Position numbers and translations under genes: made by a program
The notes under the pieces: generated by a model
Told to the model about the DNA's origin: nothing
The model's input: only the letters and a program-made list of their open reading frames with translations
Database searches by the model: none
Shown here: in pieces, positions 1-11,194 of the stretch
Layout of the letters: every line of letters begins with the position of its first letter
Position numbering within the stretch: position 1 is the first letter of the stretch
From: Epiperipatus broadwayi
Lineage: Eukaryota; Onychophora; Udeonychophora; Euonychophora; Peripatidae
Assembly: GCA_028023455.1 (NCBI GenBank)
Contig: JAQFVV010006551.1
Span: forward strand, 233,001-297,000
Reading direction: 5' to 3'
Length of the DNA: 64,000 bases

Positions 1-2137
1 ATAATGCAAATACTTATCAATTTTGAAAGATTTAGAAAAGTTTCTTCATACTAAGATCAAAAATAAAAAGTAGTTTAAAAAGTTATCACCCTATAATAAA
101 GTATCAAACAAATATGAAATGAAAATTAATTAAAGATTAGTATTTTAAGATATTAATTAAAAATTATGTAAATGCATTGCTTATTGTTGGATCTTTAAAT
201 ATTTTATCCAAATATCTACTTCATGTGTTTCGATATTTAATCGTTATTTTTTGTGTGTGTATCAATAAAAATTCTCCAATTTACATATATGTACATTTTT
301 TACAATTCATATTTTCTAAATACACATACTCATATATATATATATATTTAGTATATTTTTCAAATATTTTAAAAAACAAACACCCAATTATGAATATATA
401 TATATAAGACATATTTACAAATACTTAATAAAAGGTATATGTTTATTTCGAATGTTTATTATGTGAGATCCATTTTTAAAAAAAATGTTTTTACAATATT
501 AAAAATTATTCAAAAACTTTTGAAAAGATTATAAATTATTTCATTAAAAAAATAAAAGTATGCTTGGAAAAGTTTTTATTTAGTAATAAAGCTTTCATAA
601 GAAAATTTTTACAAATGTTGAATAAAACAAATATCTTAATAAAAATATTTTTTTAAATAATAAAGTTATAATATTTATTTAAAAGTACTTTCAAACTTCT
701 GATTAATAAATGTGAACATAGTTTTTTAATAAAAAATTTAAGATTTTTTTTTTGTTCATAAGAAATGCTTTTTAAAAATTCAAATTACTTAACAGTTTAC
801 TTTTATGCATTGATGTAAATTAATATTTATGTTTGATACCAGTACTGGTATTTACATACACCTCATAAATAGGATTGTTAATATAAAGGACACACTTTAT
901 TCTAACATGTGCGGAACACAAACTATACTCTCAAAATTTATTTGTGCATACTAGTGTCTATCATACTGTTGCATTGAGTATTAAATGTTTTGGGTTTTTC
1001 ATTTCTTGAATATGATTTGCATCTGTATTTAGTAAATTAATTGAAACAATGAAGTAGTAGTAAGATTACAAAAATGTTATTAAAGATAAAGAATTATTTT
1101 GCAATGCATTGAAGCTAGATTTAAGACTTGTTCAATGTTTGTTTATATTGTATAAAGCAAATAGATGACAAATTGAATGCTAACAAAAATTGAAGTCTTC
1201 CCATATGTAATTCAACAACAACAAAAAAAAAAAAAACAAAAAAAAAAAAACATTTTTAAGAGTAAAGTTAGAAACGTAGAAGTACTGAAAAGAATTAGTT
1301 CAAAAAAGAGTATTTAATAAAGAAATTTAGATGCACAATCAAATCGTGCATCTTCAGATGAACAGAAATAATAGAATATAAAAAGTCAAATAATAACATT
1401 AAGGCAACGAAAGATTATGAGTGTTTGAAAATAAAGCTAGGAAATATAAGATTTAAAAACGGTAAATATTATCCTTCCATCATTTCAAGTCAAATTGGGG
1501 CTAATTTTATCTTCCAGATTCACTGATAAAATGTTGAATAGTTATTTAAGTCGTTTAAAGGCTGGTAGTCTGAAAAAAAGTTTGCTTGTAAATTGTTTCT
1601 ATATTCTATGTCAAATTTAAATTTATTATGAGAGCATAGAGATTCATATACTAATTAAGAAATAATATGAACCACACATAGTATTGTGTTCTATCAAATC
1701 TTTCCTTTGTTAAACAAATGATAAAGATGAATCGTATTAAAGGATAATAAAAAATGCAGTTTAAATAAATACTGTAATGATCAAAGTTAATGGCGTTCAA
1801 GCACAAAAAATGAAGATTGAATTTTGATGTATTCTTTTTTATCATGCATATGTATGTGCATATTTATATGTATATAAACGAACAAAAAAAGTTTATAAAA
1901 AATATTGCTAAAAATAATAGTATATATAGTTACACAAGAATAGATATTTATTGTGTATATGCGTGGTAATAAACATGCAAAGTTTTAATCTTTTTTTTTT
2001 GTTTAAAACAAAGAAAAAGTCTTTCCTAATTTACATAAGCAGAACAAAAACTACGTATTGTTTTATAATAAATTTCGTAAAATATTTTAAACAGAAGTTC
2101 TATTAATGATTAATGATTTCTTTGTTTTATTTTATAG
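1..2137. other. AT-rich non-coding sequence, no gene seen
   Basis: Low-complexity A/T-rich sequence with short TA runs (around 325-350 and 400) and a poly-A patch near 1220-1250. No frame holds a convincing protein and the short open frames here are low-complexity Ile/Tyr/Phe strings. If the exon at 2138-2301 is real, its end would be intron, including a pyrimidine-rich run just before the splice acceptor. Confidence 0.6.
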
Positions 2138-2301
2138 AAAATAAATATGTGGATAAAATAATAGAGAAAAAAATCCAGCTGTTAAAAAATAACAGAAGTA
2201 AAAGCTCTTCTAAAGAGCACTATTATATTTGTATTGAAAAACGAAGTCTGAATTCTATAATAGAAAACATGATGGATACAATGAATACTCAGCCATGTTG
2301 A
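2138..2301 (+). CDS. Candidate 3'-terminal coding exon of an unidentified gene
   Basis: A T-rich tract ending in TAG at 2135-2137 looks like a splice acceptor. It is followed by an open frame of about 54 codons ending in TGA at 2299-2301. Two bases (2138-2139) complete a split codon, so the intron would be phase 1. The peptide is charged and probably helical, with a Lys/Glu-rich start (NKYVDKIIEKKIQLLKNN), a Ser-rich link (SKSSSKE), then HYYICIEKRSLNSIIENMM and a C-terminus of DTMNTQPC. Its composition is far less biased toward Ile/Phe/Tyr than chance frames nearby. I do not recognise the family. No upstream exon was found in the window, so the gene would have to extend off the left edge. It could be a chance frame. 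Confidence 0.4.
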
Positions 2302-3090
2302 AGCATTAACAACGCAACAGATAAAAAATTTACATATTGTTCATTAGTGCATATAGTGAAAATGAGGGTGCAAGCCGAGCCTCACAGTGAGGTCTCTGGG
2401 GAATAAGGGGGGACATCGCTTTACTAGCAACGAGTTCAAGTGGGCATCGGATCGAGTTCATCATTAAATCTAACCAATTAAACACAAGGTTGACATTAAT
2501 TTTTTTCCACCCTGTTTTATGTTTGTCATTTTAGTTCATCTCTCTGTGGGCATTTGAAAAGATAATGGGATGGCTTTAGCACGCCAGTCTGGGTACGCAC
2601 TATGGATAGTGCAATTAGAAGTTCTCTACAAATCTGCTCTTCTGTCTATCAAAAACTCTCATGTTTATTTAACAATATGAGCAATAGATTTTTTTTTTTT
2701 AAGTAAGAAGATTGGCATTAAAAATTCATAAATTGTGATGGGCTTCCAATTTATCAATTCAAGTTATCTGAATGATTCAGACCAATAGTAAGAATCATAT
2801 GTCATGTTAAAGGACAACAAATTATAAAATATTTGCATGACTCTGTTATAGTAGAATCTATCCATTTAAACACAAAATTATATACATATATGTGTGCATA
2901 TCTGTAAATATGACAAAGTTTTATTATTAATTTTATAATTAATTATTATATTTTTTATAATAATAAACATTTAGCAGAAAATTCTCTTATATATGGAAAA
3001 TTGAGAGAATAAATATGTATATGTTAGTTTTTACATTTAATATATATATATTTAATAATATTTAAATACAATATATATATACTTCAAGCT
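2302..3090. other. Non-coding stretch with a GC-richer island at 2365-2660
   Basis: The island at 2365-2660 contains runs such as GTGAGGTCTCTGGGGAATAA and CACGCCAGTCTGGGTACGCA and stands out from its surroundings. It has no long open frame and no tRNA fold I could confirm. It may be the 3' UTR of the candidate exon or an old repeat. The rest is AT-rich with nothing assignable. Confidence 0.4.
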
Positions 3091-3096
3091 ATATGT

Positions 3097-3433
3097 AATT
3101 AGGGAGTATTTGAACTCAGACTTTCAAACTCCCTTTAATCATCCACTCCATCTTAAGGCACCGATGTACATGATCACATACATACTGAAGCCTGACCATA
3201 AACGTTTGAAAATTTGCTATCTTAATATAAACCGAGCACTGATTATATATATATATGTGTAAGATGATGATCCAGACCTACTGATGATTGCTGGAGCTGC
3301 ATGAAATATATATATATTGGAAATCATTTATTTTTTCCATATGTATGTGGTCTTGTGTACCAGTTGTATAAAGATTGAGTGAATGGCTAAAAGAAGTTGA
3401 AAGTCTGACATCAAATACCCTGTAAGTATATAT
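3097..3433 (+). repeat. Family A hammerhead repeat, rearranged copy
   Basis: The first ~75 bases are the family A tail in reverse orientation (TTTGAACTCAGACTTTC). From about 3185 the sequence switches to the forward family A body (GCTATCTTAATATAA, GAGCACTGATTATATAT), followed by the ribozyme-like core and the forward tail (AAAGTCTGACATCAAATACC). This head-to-head arrangement of one family inside a single copy recurs across the window. Matches are by eye against the copies at 8850, 10478, 37610, 60425 and 63300. Confidence 0.7.
3272..3322 (+). ncRNA. Hammerhead ribozyme-like motif, family A, degenerate
   Basis: CTGATGA at 3281-3287 is followed by a stem II hairpin (TGC...GCA) and GAA at 3303-3305. 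The stem III region has decayed into an AT microsatellite before TTGG, and the 5' stem I strand (GACCTA) pairs only partly with it. The core is recognisable, but activity is doubtful. Confidence 0.5.
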
Positions 3434-3454
3434 ATATATAAGTATAATATCTAT

Positions 3455-3595
3455 ATTAATGTAATTAGAAGGGATTTGAACTCACTTTCAAGCTCCCTAC
3501 AGCTATCCTCACCATCTTATATAACTGATACACATAACCATATAAACCAGCACTCATCATTTGGTACAGATCCTCTCCCATATATATTCAATGTT
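3455..3595 (-). repeat. Family A repeat fragment
   Basis: The reverse strand carries the family A tail and core region (TTTGAACTC at 3476, AACCAGCACTCATCATTTGG at 3552). The core reads ATGATGA rather than CTGATGA, so the ribozyme has lost the conserved C3. The copy ends in TA-rich sequence. Confidence 0.6.
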
Positions 3596-4763
3596 TGGTT
3601 TAAATTAATCTGACATCTTAAAAAAATGTATTAATTGATCTTAATATGTCTATTATTATTATGTTCCTATTTTTATTAGCTAAGCAATGTATCAATAATG
3701 AATTGTGAAATATCTCATTCAACATTTTTAACATACATACATACCCAAAAAACAGCCTTAAGTTTTTTTCATAACCCTGATATAACATTAGACACTTTTT
3801 AATATGCAATCATACTTTTTATTCCACAGCTGTTACATATATTTAAACACTTTAATCCAGATATTCCTTTAAAATAGTTTATGTTATCAGATTCTTTCAG
3901 AATAGATTCATTTCTCAAATGTACCAATGCAATTATTTATGTAACTGAGGATATTTTAGTTATATCTTTTGCAAGTTGATAATGATTCCTTATATTATAG
4001 ATTTAACTATTTTTAAGTAAATCATGTCTATTTTTTTATTAGTATGTGCAGTTAACACGACTCTAACATTAATTTATTAATGGATTTTTTTCACATTAAC
4101 AAATACATTTGACTAGTGTTTTTGGTTAGCATAAAAAGATTACAATATTTTTTCAAATCTTTTTTATCAATATTCATAGATTGTGATTTAATTCTCCAAC
4201 AAACAATATCAAAAAAATTCTGTTTTTGCTATTTATTTATTTTTTCTATGCTGTGATAACTACAATAGATTAGTTAATTATTTTTAATTTCTATTGGTAT
4301 ATTTTATTTTTAACTCATGAAGGTTTTCATATGTGTTTTTATTAGACTAAACTATAGAGTAAAAAAAATTGTCTACAAACAATATAAAGATAGAAGGTAA
4401 TAATTATTTTTATTTTCTATAAAAAATGGTTATATTTAATAATTATTTGCTTTTCTGCTATTTTTATTGGTTTGTTTAATACTTAATCAAGACTTGTAAG
4501 ATTTATATTTTCAAAGAATTTACAAATTCCAGTATTGATTTTTGAGAATTTTGACATGCACATACAAAACTTTTATTGTTGAGAATAATACATTTCATGT
4601 TTAACAACTATGCAGACGTCTAGTTTACCGATCAACAACATAAAGTCAAATCATATCTCATTTTCTTTTACTCATAGTCTTCAAAATAGTGTCTCAAAAT
4701 TTAATTCATTGATTAGCAATACAGGGATACATATTTCAAGTCATTCTCCAATATCATTTAAGT
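3596..4763. other. AT-rich non-coding, nothing assignable
   Basis: No repeat family match, RNA fold or credible coding frame was seen. A 72-codon open frame at 4610-4828 runs into the hAT element and has no supporting features. Confidence 0.5.
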
Positions 4764-5046
4764 CAGCGGTCCCCAACCTTTTTGCACTTAAGAGCACATT
4801 CTATAATTTTTTCAATGTAAATTTATAGTTGGATATTGTTAATAATACACACAATGTACAAAAAAATATTTATTTCAAAAATAAAATTTTAACATTTGAT
4901 TACAATACAATAATTTATAAGAAATTTTAAAAATTAAATTTATTTGTATCAGATAAATATTTTTTTATCGTGTTCGGATAGCGGCGGGCACGTAAAATGG
5001 TCTGTGGGTGCCATGGTACCCATGGGCATAGGGTTGGGGACCCCTG
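4764..5046. mobile_element. Non-autonomous hAT element (283 bp) with exact 8-bp TSD
   Basis: The left terminus CAGCGGTCCCCAACC and right terminus GGTTGGGGACCCCTG are near-perfect terminal inverted repeats of the hAT type. The flanks are identical 8-mers, ATTTAAGT at 4756-4763 and 5047-5054, the target-site duplication length expected of hAT. The interior has no transposase frame, so the element would need a transposase supplied in trans. The intact duplication suggests a comparatively recent insertion. Confidence 0.93.
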
Positions 5047-5054
5047 ATTTAAGT

Positions 5055-6177
5055 AGTAAATGTAATTGCAATACAAGTGAAATGAAAGATAATAATTAGC
5101 ATTCTCTGACTTTGTTTTGAACACATTTTTACTTTATGTTTTGTAAATTGATTTTATTTACTGTATTTTATAATAGAACATAAAGTAAATATTTACCACA
5201 TTTTCTTTCTTCTCATTACATTGTGATAAAAGATATTAATAAACAATATAATGAGATATTGATATTCAAATAGCCTAGTATTCCATGTCTATAGAATTTC
5301 ACATTTTATCATTATATTTTCCTTTCTTACATTTTTATTGCTGTTAGAGTGTTAATTTTTTAAAATATATTTTAGCATCACAGACCTTGTGGTTATTTAT
5401 GTTTTTCTTCACCATTCTGAATCCATACCAAGTGAGCTTTCAATATTTCTCCATGACATTTTTTTTTTTTCAGATAGATAATTCTTAGTTAACTCAGCTA
5501 GCTATTTGTTTCAATTTGGAAAAGAATGGACCAAACATCTAGATATATATTTAAGAAATATTTGAATTTAAATTAGGTAGTCAAAGCATCATCTTTTCAA
5601 TTTAATGTTTTTATGATTTTTTTTTTAATCATCATGTTCCTTCAGTATAATTAGATATTCTTTTTATGCTAATGAACAACCTATGAATTATTGCATATAT
5701 TAAAATAAATAATTAAATAATACATTTAAAAAATAATATTGTGTCTGCATATATATGAACAATTTCTAAAAGTATTATAAGTACATATATCTTATGATTA
5801 TTTTAGTTCTGATATGAAAAAGATATTTTTCAAAATAGATATAGAGCTGTCTAACTCATTCATAAATATAGCATACTGCAAAAAATTAATTTTGTAATAC
5901 ATAGTGATTCTAATTTGTATTAGTCAAAACAGTGTTCATTTTTTTGTGATACATCTATAAGCATTAAATAATTAATAGTAGCTAATGAGATCCTAGATAT
6001 CAATGATAACACAGTTCCAGTTATAAACGGATTTTAGAAAGAGCAGGAAAAAAGCATTGCTTACCAGAAAGTCTCATAAATATCCTCTTAAATTAATATA
6101 AAAAATTCAAATGACATTAAGTGTCATTTAAATAAATAGTATATTACTAATCATAACAACAATTATAAAAGTTTTAA
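5055..6177. other. AT-rich non-coding, nothing assignable
   Basis: Only A/T-rich sequence with homopolymer T runs. No gene, repeat-family match or stable inverted repeat was found by eye. Confidence 0.5.
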
Positions 6178-6555
6178 ACCACTAAACATCACATGATCAC
6201 TATTCCTTATGCTTACACAGAGGGCTCTCCATACAGTAGCACCACCAATGCAAGCCAAAATAATCAATGGATGCAAGAAGGTCTGTGCATAAAAACCCTA
6301 TCTAGTGCCTACTCATCCAATATCCCCAAACTAGTTTTTAGCACTGCACCTTGATCTTGGGATCCTAAGAATAAGATCTAGGTGCAGTATTCTCAGATCC
6401 GAGGCTCCTAACTGATAAAAGCCATAAGCTAGAAACTAGTTTGGGGATATAGGATGAGTAAGCAATAGATAGGGATTTTATGCTTCCATTGATTGCTCTG
6501 GCATGCGCTGATGGTGCTACTGTATGGAGAGTTTGGCTTTTGTGTAATTATAAAG
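6178..6555. repeat. Family B foldback hammerhead element
   Basis: The left arm (TCTCCATACAGTAGCACCA at 6227) and right arm (TGGTGCTACTGTATGGAGAG at 6512) are inverted repeats, and a second inner pair (CAATGGATGCAAGAAGG region and its complement) lies inside. Between the arms the forward strand has TCCTAAG...GATCTAGGTGCAG and a degenerate ribozyme core at 6412-6440 (CTGATAA, AAGCC/AGCT stem, GAAAC, TAGTTTGGGG). The outer arms contain the family's CATCACATGATCACTAT end. Related copies: 16895, 18864, 32041 and 61933. Confidence 0.75.
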
Positions 6556-8189
6556 GAGCATGATAGTTATTCTTATCAAATTAGCAAAACTATTCAATTA
6601 TGTTCACCTGTTTTAAAATGCACATTAAAAACTGTTATTTCATCAAAATAAAATTGACTTAAATAAAAAGTATACTTTAATGTATTATATTTTAAATAGT
6701 TATGGTATATTTATATAAGCCTATAACCTTAGTACACGCACCTTATATAAATATTGTGTGCTGACATTGTGCTTAACAAGAATTAATGTTTACAACTCTA
6801 AATAGTTATGTTATAAAATAATATATGAATATGTAGTATAAATAAATGCAACAGTTTATCATTAATCAATACTGTATATATATAATAAAATGTATGGTGA
6901 TCTGGTCAACTTATAAGTGCTGCTTCAATATGAAATGCATATTGGGGGCATTTCTCTCTTATTATGTCTTTGTTCATATGAATTGAAAAGAAAGTGTGGT
7001 GGTGAGGATGTTATTTAAGACATTTATAAAAGATATTATACATAGGAAAAAGAAATGTAAATAAATCCATGTGTATGAGTTTAATTTAAAAAATCTGATG
7101 TATCAATCTTTAACTAAGGTTTAAAGGTTTTATTATAATGGAATGACAGTTAATTGCAAATAACTAAAATAATAATACATTTTAATATCTCATTGATTAG
7201 AAGATATATTACTTCATCAAAAGTGAAATACTATTCCAATAAAAACATTTTTTTTTCTGTTTTCCTAACTTAATCTTTTGCTTTACTCTCTCCAGTTATT
7301 TGAGTTGGTATAAAAATGATCACCAAGAATTTCTTGTGCCATCTATCACCTTCCTGATAACTATGGAAATCTTCTTTTTCTTGTTTGTTATTCATAAATC
7401 ATTGATACTGTAAAATCAATAATGCTTACTGTTATAATTGGCTGAGATTCTTAATCATTATTTTTAAATAAGGTAGTACATTAAAAAATGAAGTACTGTA
7501 AAACCAGATTTGGAACAGATGTTTGAATTAAAAAAGACTTTATATTTAGTACAGTTTATTTTGAAATGTCCATGGCTATCATAAAAGTCAAAGAAACTTG
7601 GCAAAGTAAACCTAAAAATGACCTATGCTTGTACAGTCTGGCTAAGTCAACATTTCAGACCAATCACTTATTAAAGTAATATAACAAATTGTAAAATAAA
7701 AAACATAATGGAGATAGTGATGGCAATAAATATATTTTAATTTTATTTTAAATAATTATAAAGAAATGTTTGAGCTTTGCTTTATGTGGACTCCTCAAGA
7801 CATTAACAAGAGCAACATTTCTAGCTAAAAAAATGACAGTATTGAAGATACTCTTAATGAAATTTAATTTTCCAAGTGCTAAGTGTTTTTAGACAGATAT
7901 ATTACTGATGAAAAAAAATTATAGTGTTAAATTTCTAATGAGATATAAATTAATAATTTCTGTTTTTGGATTTTCTTGTTTTATTGAAAAGAATGGTACT
8001 TCTTGACATTTTTCAGTGTTTACATTAAGTTTAGAGAAATAAAGCTTTTTTTCTTGAATATCTCAATCTACATGTTTGTATAATAATTAATGTCAGCTCA
8101 AATATTGCAAATAATGATAGAAGTACTGAAAACTATATTGGTCATCTAATATTGAATTATTACACAACACAAGGTTCAAAATAATAATG
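6556..8189. other. AT-rich non-coding with a family A fragment at about 6890-7000
   Basis: Around 6895-6965 the sequence TGATCTGGTCAACTTATAAG followed by TGAAATGCATATTGGGGGC is a strongly decayed family A core (CTGATGA changed to CTTATAA). Nothing else in this stretch could be assigned. Confidence 0.4.
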
Positions 8190-8510
8190 CTGGAATACAA
8201 AAAATCTTTGGTAGTTGTAACTTATGCCCCATGTGGCCGCAAGAGGTACTGTTTCCATGTCAACCACAGAAATATTCAGAGTAGGGACACAAATGCAGCA
8301 TCACAAGTTCCAGATGCTAGGTGGCATTGTTCATCATGCATATTTACAGGAACCTTATGCCAACTAGCTGCCAGCACTACTGCCCACTTGGTGGCGCTGA
8401 TATCCAGAAGTAAACACATCTAGCTTACATCATCTGCTACCAGCAACTACCAGCAATCTAGCCCACTATGTGGCACTGTTTCTCCATGATACACATGGAA
8501 AAACTGCATG
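8190..8510. other. GC-richer island of unknown origin
   Basis: This ~300-base block is much richer in G+C than the DNA on either side. It contains several related snippets (CCACTTGGTGGCGCTG, AGGTGGCATTG, CTATGTGGCACTG) and CCAGCAACTACCAGCAA, suggesting a decayed short-period repeat. The 78-codon frame across it (8187-8423) has no recognisable domain. It could be an old satellite or part of a transposon. Confidence 0.35.
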
Positions 8511-8849
8511 ATTAAAATGATGCATTTAAAATGGATCATATTCCAATTATGTTTTTTTTAAAGAAATGATATTCATTCTTTAATAATTGTCTACTATATA
8601 TTTATGCTAAAATTAAGTACTTATTAAATATTAATATTTCTAATGTGAATTTTTAGATTTATTATGTCACAGATGCCATGAATTCTCCTTAAACTGCTAA
8701 TATTGCATTCTTACCATTGTAATATTAGAGAGGCATTAAATTCTTTAAATAAATGAGTTTCGGATACTAGTAATCGTTGAGATCACTGGAAATAAGATCA
8801 CAAACATTAAATCATTTTTAATTGAATATATAAAATTTTAATTAAATAA

Positions 8850-9215
8850 ATAGATTGAGCATTCCATCATCAGATTTTTAATTGGATGGATGATTGAAAA
8901 GTTGAAGTGTGGAGTAGATTGAAGCCTGTCTATTCAAGTATAGAGATTGGGTGGCTATCTTAATATATATCTGAGCACTTATTGCATACATGTGTAGAAA
9001 TGATAATCTGGACCAACTGATGATTGCTGGTTTAGCATGAAATACGTATAATGGTGATTATTTATCTTTTCGACATAAGATGTATTCGAGTGTATCAGTT
9101 TTATGAGATAGAGTGGAGAGTGGTGGGTCATGTGAAAGTCTGTTATCATTTACCCTATATATTACAAATATTGATAAAGGTATATAATAAGCCTGTATTT
9201 CAGTTATAAAATAAA
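8850..9215 (+). repeat. Family A hammerhead repeat, near-complete forward copy
   Basis: Order on the + strand: TTCCATCATCAGATTTTTAA, the GAAGCCTGTC block, GGCTATCTTAATATATATCT, a GAGCACTTATTG block, the ribozyme core at 9017-9050, then a TATGAGATAGAGTGGAGAGT block with an A-box-like region and GTGAAAGTCTG, ending CCCTATATATTAC. The same order appears at 10478 and, reversed, at 60425 and 63300. The full unit is about 400 bp. Confidence 0.75.
9009..9060 (+). ncRNA. Hammerhead ribozyme-like motif, family A
   Basis: Type I layout: GACCAA, CTGATGA (9017-9023), stem II TGCT...AGCA (9025-9037), GAA (9039-9041), palindromic stem III ATACGTAT (9042-9049) and cleavage base A (9050). The returning stem I strand reads ATGGTGATT where the intact family has TTGGTGATT, so stem I has mismatches next to the cleavage site. 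All core bases are present. U-U faces U-U at the base of stem II. Confidence 0.65.
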
Positions 9216-9257
9216 TAATTAAAAGTCTTTTACGGTAATTTTTTTTTCATGTGTCAT

Positions 9258-9337
9258 AGCATCGGCCGGGACGCAAACCCGCTAACCCGGGACAACTGCT
9301 TGTAAGGCAGCCGTGCTGACCTCTCGACCACCAACGC
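9258..9337 (-). repeat. tRNA-derived retroposon head (class II tRNA-like) with A tail
   Basis: On the minus strand the sequence opens with GCGTTGG and closes with CCGATGC, a full 7-bp acceptor stem (two G-U pairs). It has an A-box-like TGGTCGAGAGG and a B-box-like GGTTTGCGTCCC. Its anticodon arm GCTGC-CTTACAA-GCAGT would carry UAC. The variable region is long, as in Leu/Ser-type tRNAs. A short spacer and nine A residues follow on the minus strand. A related copy at 31269-31357 shares the same 3' spacer, so this is a dispersed retroposon rather than a single functional tRNA gene. Confidence 0.6.
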
Positions 9338-10477
9338 TTGACTTGTTATTACACAGACATACACATAAACACTGCATATTTGTATGTGTGCGTTAAATAA
9401 ACTTCATTTATATACATCTACATTTTAGTTCTACTATAGTTTTAAAATAATAGTTTTTTGTTTTAGAAATAACAAAAAATGTTTTGATATTCGGTCCAAA
9501 AATATTTCTTAAAAGACAGCACACTGAATTATAGGATTATAGGATCAACAGCAAAAATTCAGGATTAAATTTCTCTTAAATTGATAAAAAGCTAGAAATA
9601 AACTTTTCAAACAATAGAATAACAATAAAATTCTAATTTTAAGTAATAAGAAAAAATAAATGTATTACTTTAGTAAAGAAATATTTTTTAATTACAGAGT
9701 AATGTTAAATATATGGACAATTCTAGCTATTCATTGTTTATAAAACTAAAAACGTATATCTATTTAAAAAGATATTTTTTTTGATGAAAATTAATTCTTA
9801 CATTTCTTATTTTATATTCTTGTCTCAATAAATAATTGTGAGATAAAAAAGGTGTTGACCTAGCACGCTTGATCCGCTTCATCAATACGGATCAACATCA
9901 AACTCCAGTATTATGTTAAGAATACTTTTACAATTTAAATGGTAATAATGTTTGAGCAATAATCTTTATAAAATATCTCAATGAGCTCTGCTACTAATCA
10001 AAAAATATGTTTCATAAATTATTATTTTATTTAAAATAATGCAAGCCTAATTAAAAATTATAAATACATCCATGATACATCACATATTAAATAAAATCTA
10101 AGTGAATCAAATCAAATTAGATTCCAACTATTGTAAAACTCTGACAAATAAGCAAGTTCCCACATCAATCATATATTTCAAAAATCCCTAATTTGTCAAA
10201 TATTAAAGATGTGTTTTAAAGAATTCATTGAAAATTATGCAATATTATTTATTAAAAATTTGTAAAATCCAGTATGCTCAAAAACTAAATGGGTTTTAAT
10301 GTGATAAATATTCATGAAATCATTATAACTTTAATAAACAAACTATGACTTTTATTATTGTTTTTAAGGAACTGAAATATTAGTTTTTGTTAGCTTAAAG
10401 TCGTATATTAAAATGTATTTTAATATATGTAATTATTTCTATAACATGTTAAAAATAAATTGAACTTTTAAAATAAA
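9338..10477. other. AT-rich non-coding, nothing assignable
   Basis: No coding frame or repeat-family match. A short GC-richer patch at 9850-9905 (GACCTAGCACGCTTGATCCG and the near-palindrome GATCCG...CGGATC) is unexplained. Confidence 0.45.
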
Positions 10478-10808
10478 CTTATAGCGTTCCATCATCAGAT
10501 TTTCAATGAAATGGACAGCTAAAGAGTTGTGGGGTGGAGTGGATTCAAGACTGTCCATTAATGTATGAAGATTGGCTATCTTAATATAAGCTGAACATTG
10601 ATTGTATATATGTGTGGAGATGATAATCTGGACCAACTGATGAGTGCTGGTTTATATTGTTTATTTATCTTTTTGACATGTGTGTAATCAAGTGTGTCAG
10701 CAGTATGAGATAGCATGGATAATTGAGGGGCATGTGAAAGTCTGAGTTCAAACCCCCTATATATTACATATTGGAGGTCAGGTATGAAAAAGCCTGTACT
10801 GTAGAAAA
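10478..10808 (+). repeat. Family A repeat, forward copy with deleted ribozyme 3' half
   Basis: The copy starts with GCGTTCCATCATCAGATTTT and keeps the ACCAACTGATGAGTGCTGG 5' half of the core. It then jumps from GGTTTATAT to TTGTTTATTTATC, missing the GAA, stem III and cleavage region. Downstream the tail is well kept: GAGATAGCATGG (A-box-like), GTGAAAGTCTGAGTTCAAACCCC (B-box-like) and ATATATTACATATTGGAGG. The polymerase III-like boxes are clearer here than in most copies. Confidence 0.75.
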
Positions 10809-11194
10809 AAATCATATATTAATAATAAGCTTATATGTAAATTTCAGGATATATATTATAATACAATATCTCAATGTAAATTTTTTTGTGTGATTTAAAA
10901 AAAAAGTATAATTGTATTACTTCTTACTTTTGTTTGTTCTTATTGGATAAAGAAAATACCTGCTTAAAGATATTCCTCTTAAATTAATTACTATAATTAA
11001 TATAGAAAAAATATCGGACATTATTAAAATAAGAAATTTAAATTAAATTATATAATTATTTTAAATATTTGGAGGAAAAAAAATTGAAAACAAAAATGTT
11101 TTAAGTTTCTTTTAAATAAATAAATTGAAGCCAGTTATTACAATTTTCTAGTTTCACTTTAGAGTGCATGCTTGTTTACACAAATCATAAAGTA

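Noticed and set aside
6178-6555. Cut-and-paste MITE explanation for family B
   Set aside because: The copies with clear borders have 13-14 bp duplications and one lacks the left terminal segment, which fits retroposition better.
9258-9337. Functional tRNA-Val (UAC) gene
   Set aside because: The D arm pairs poorly, the variable region is too long for tRNA-Val, an A tail follows and a related copy exists, so a retroposed tRNA-like sequence is more likely.
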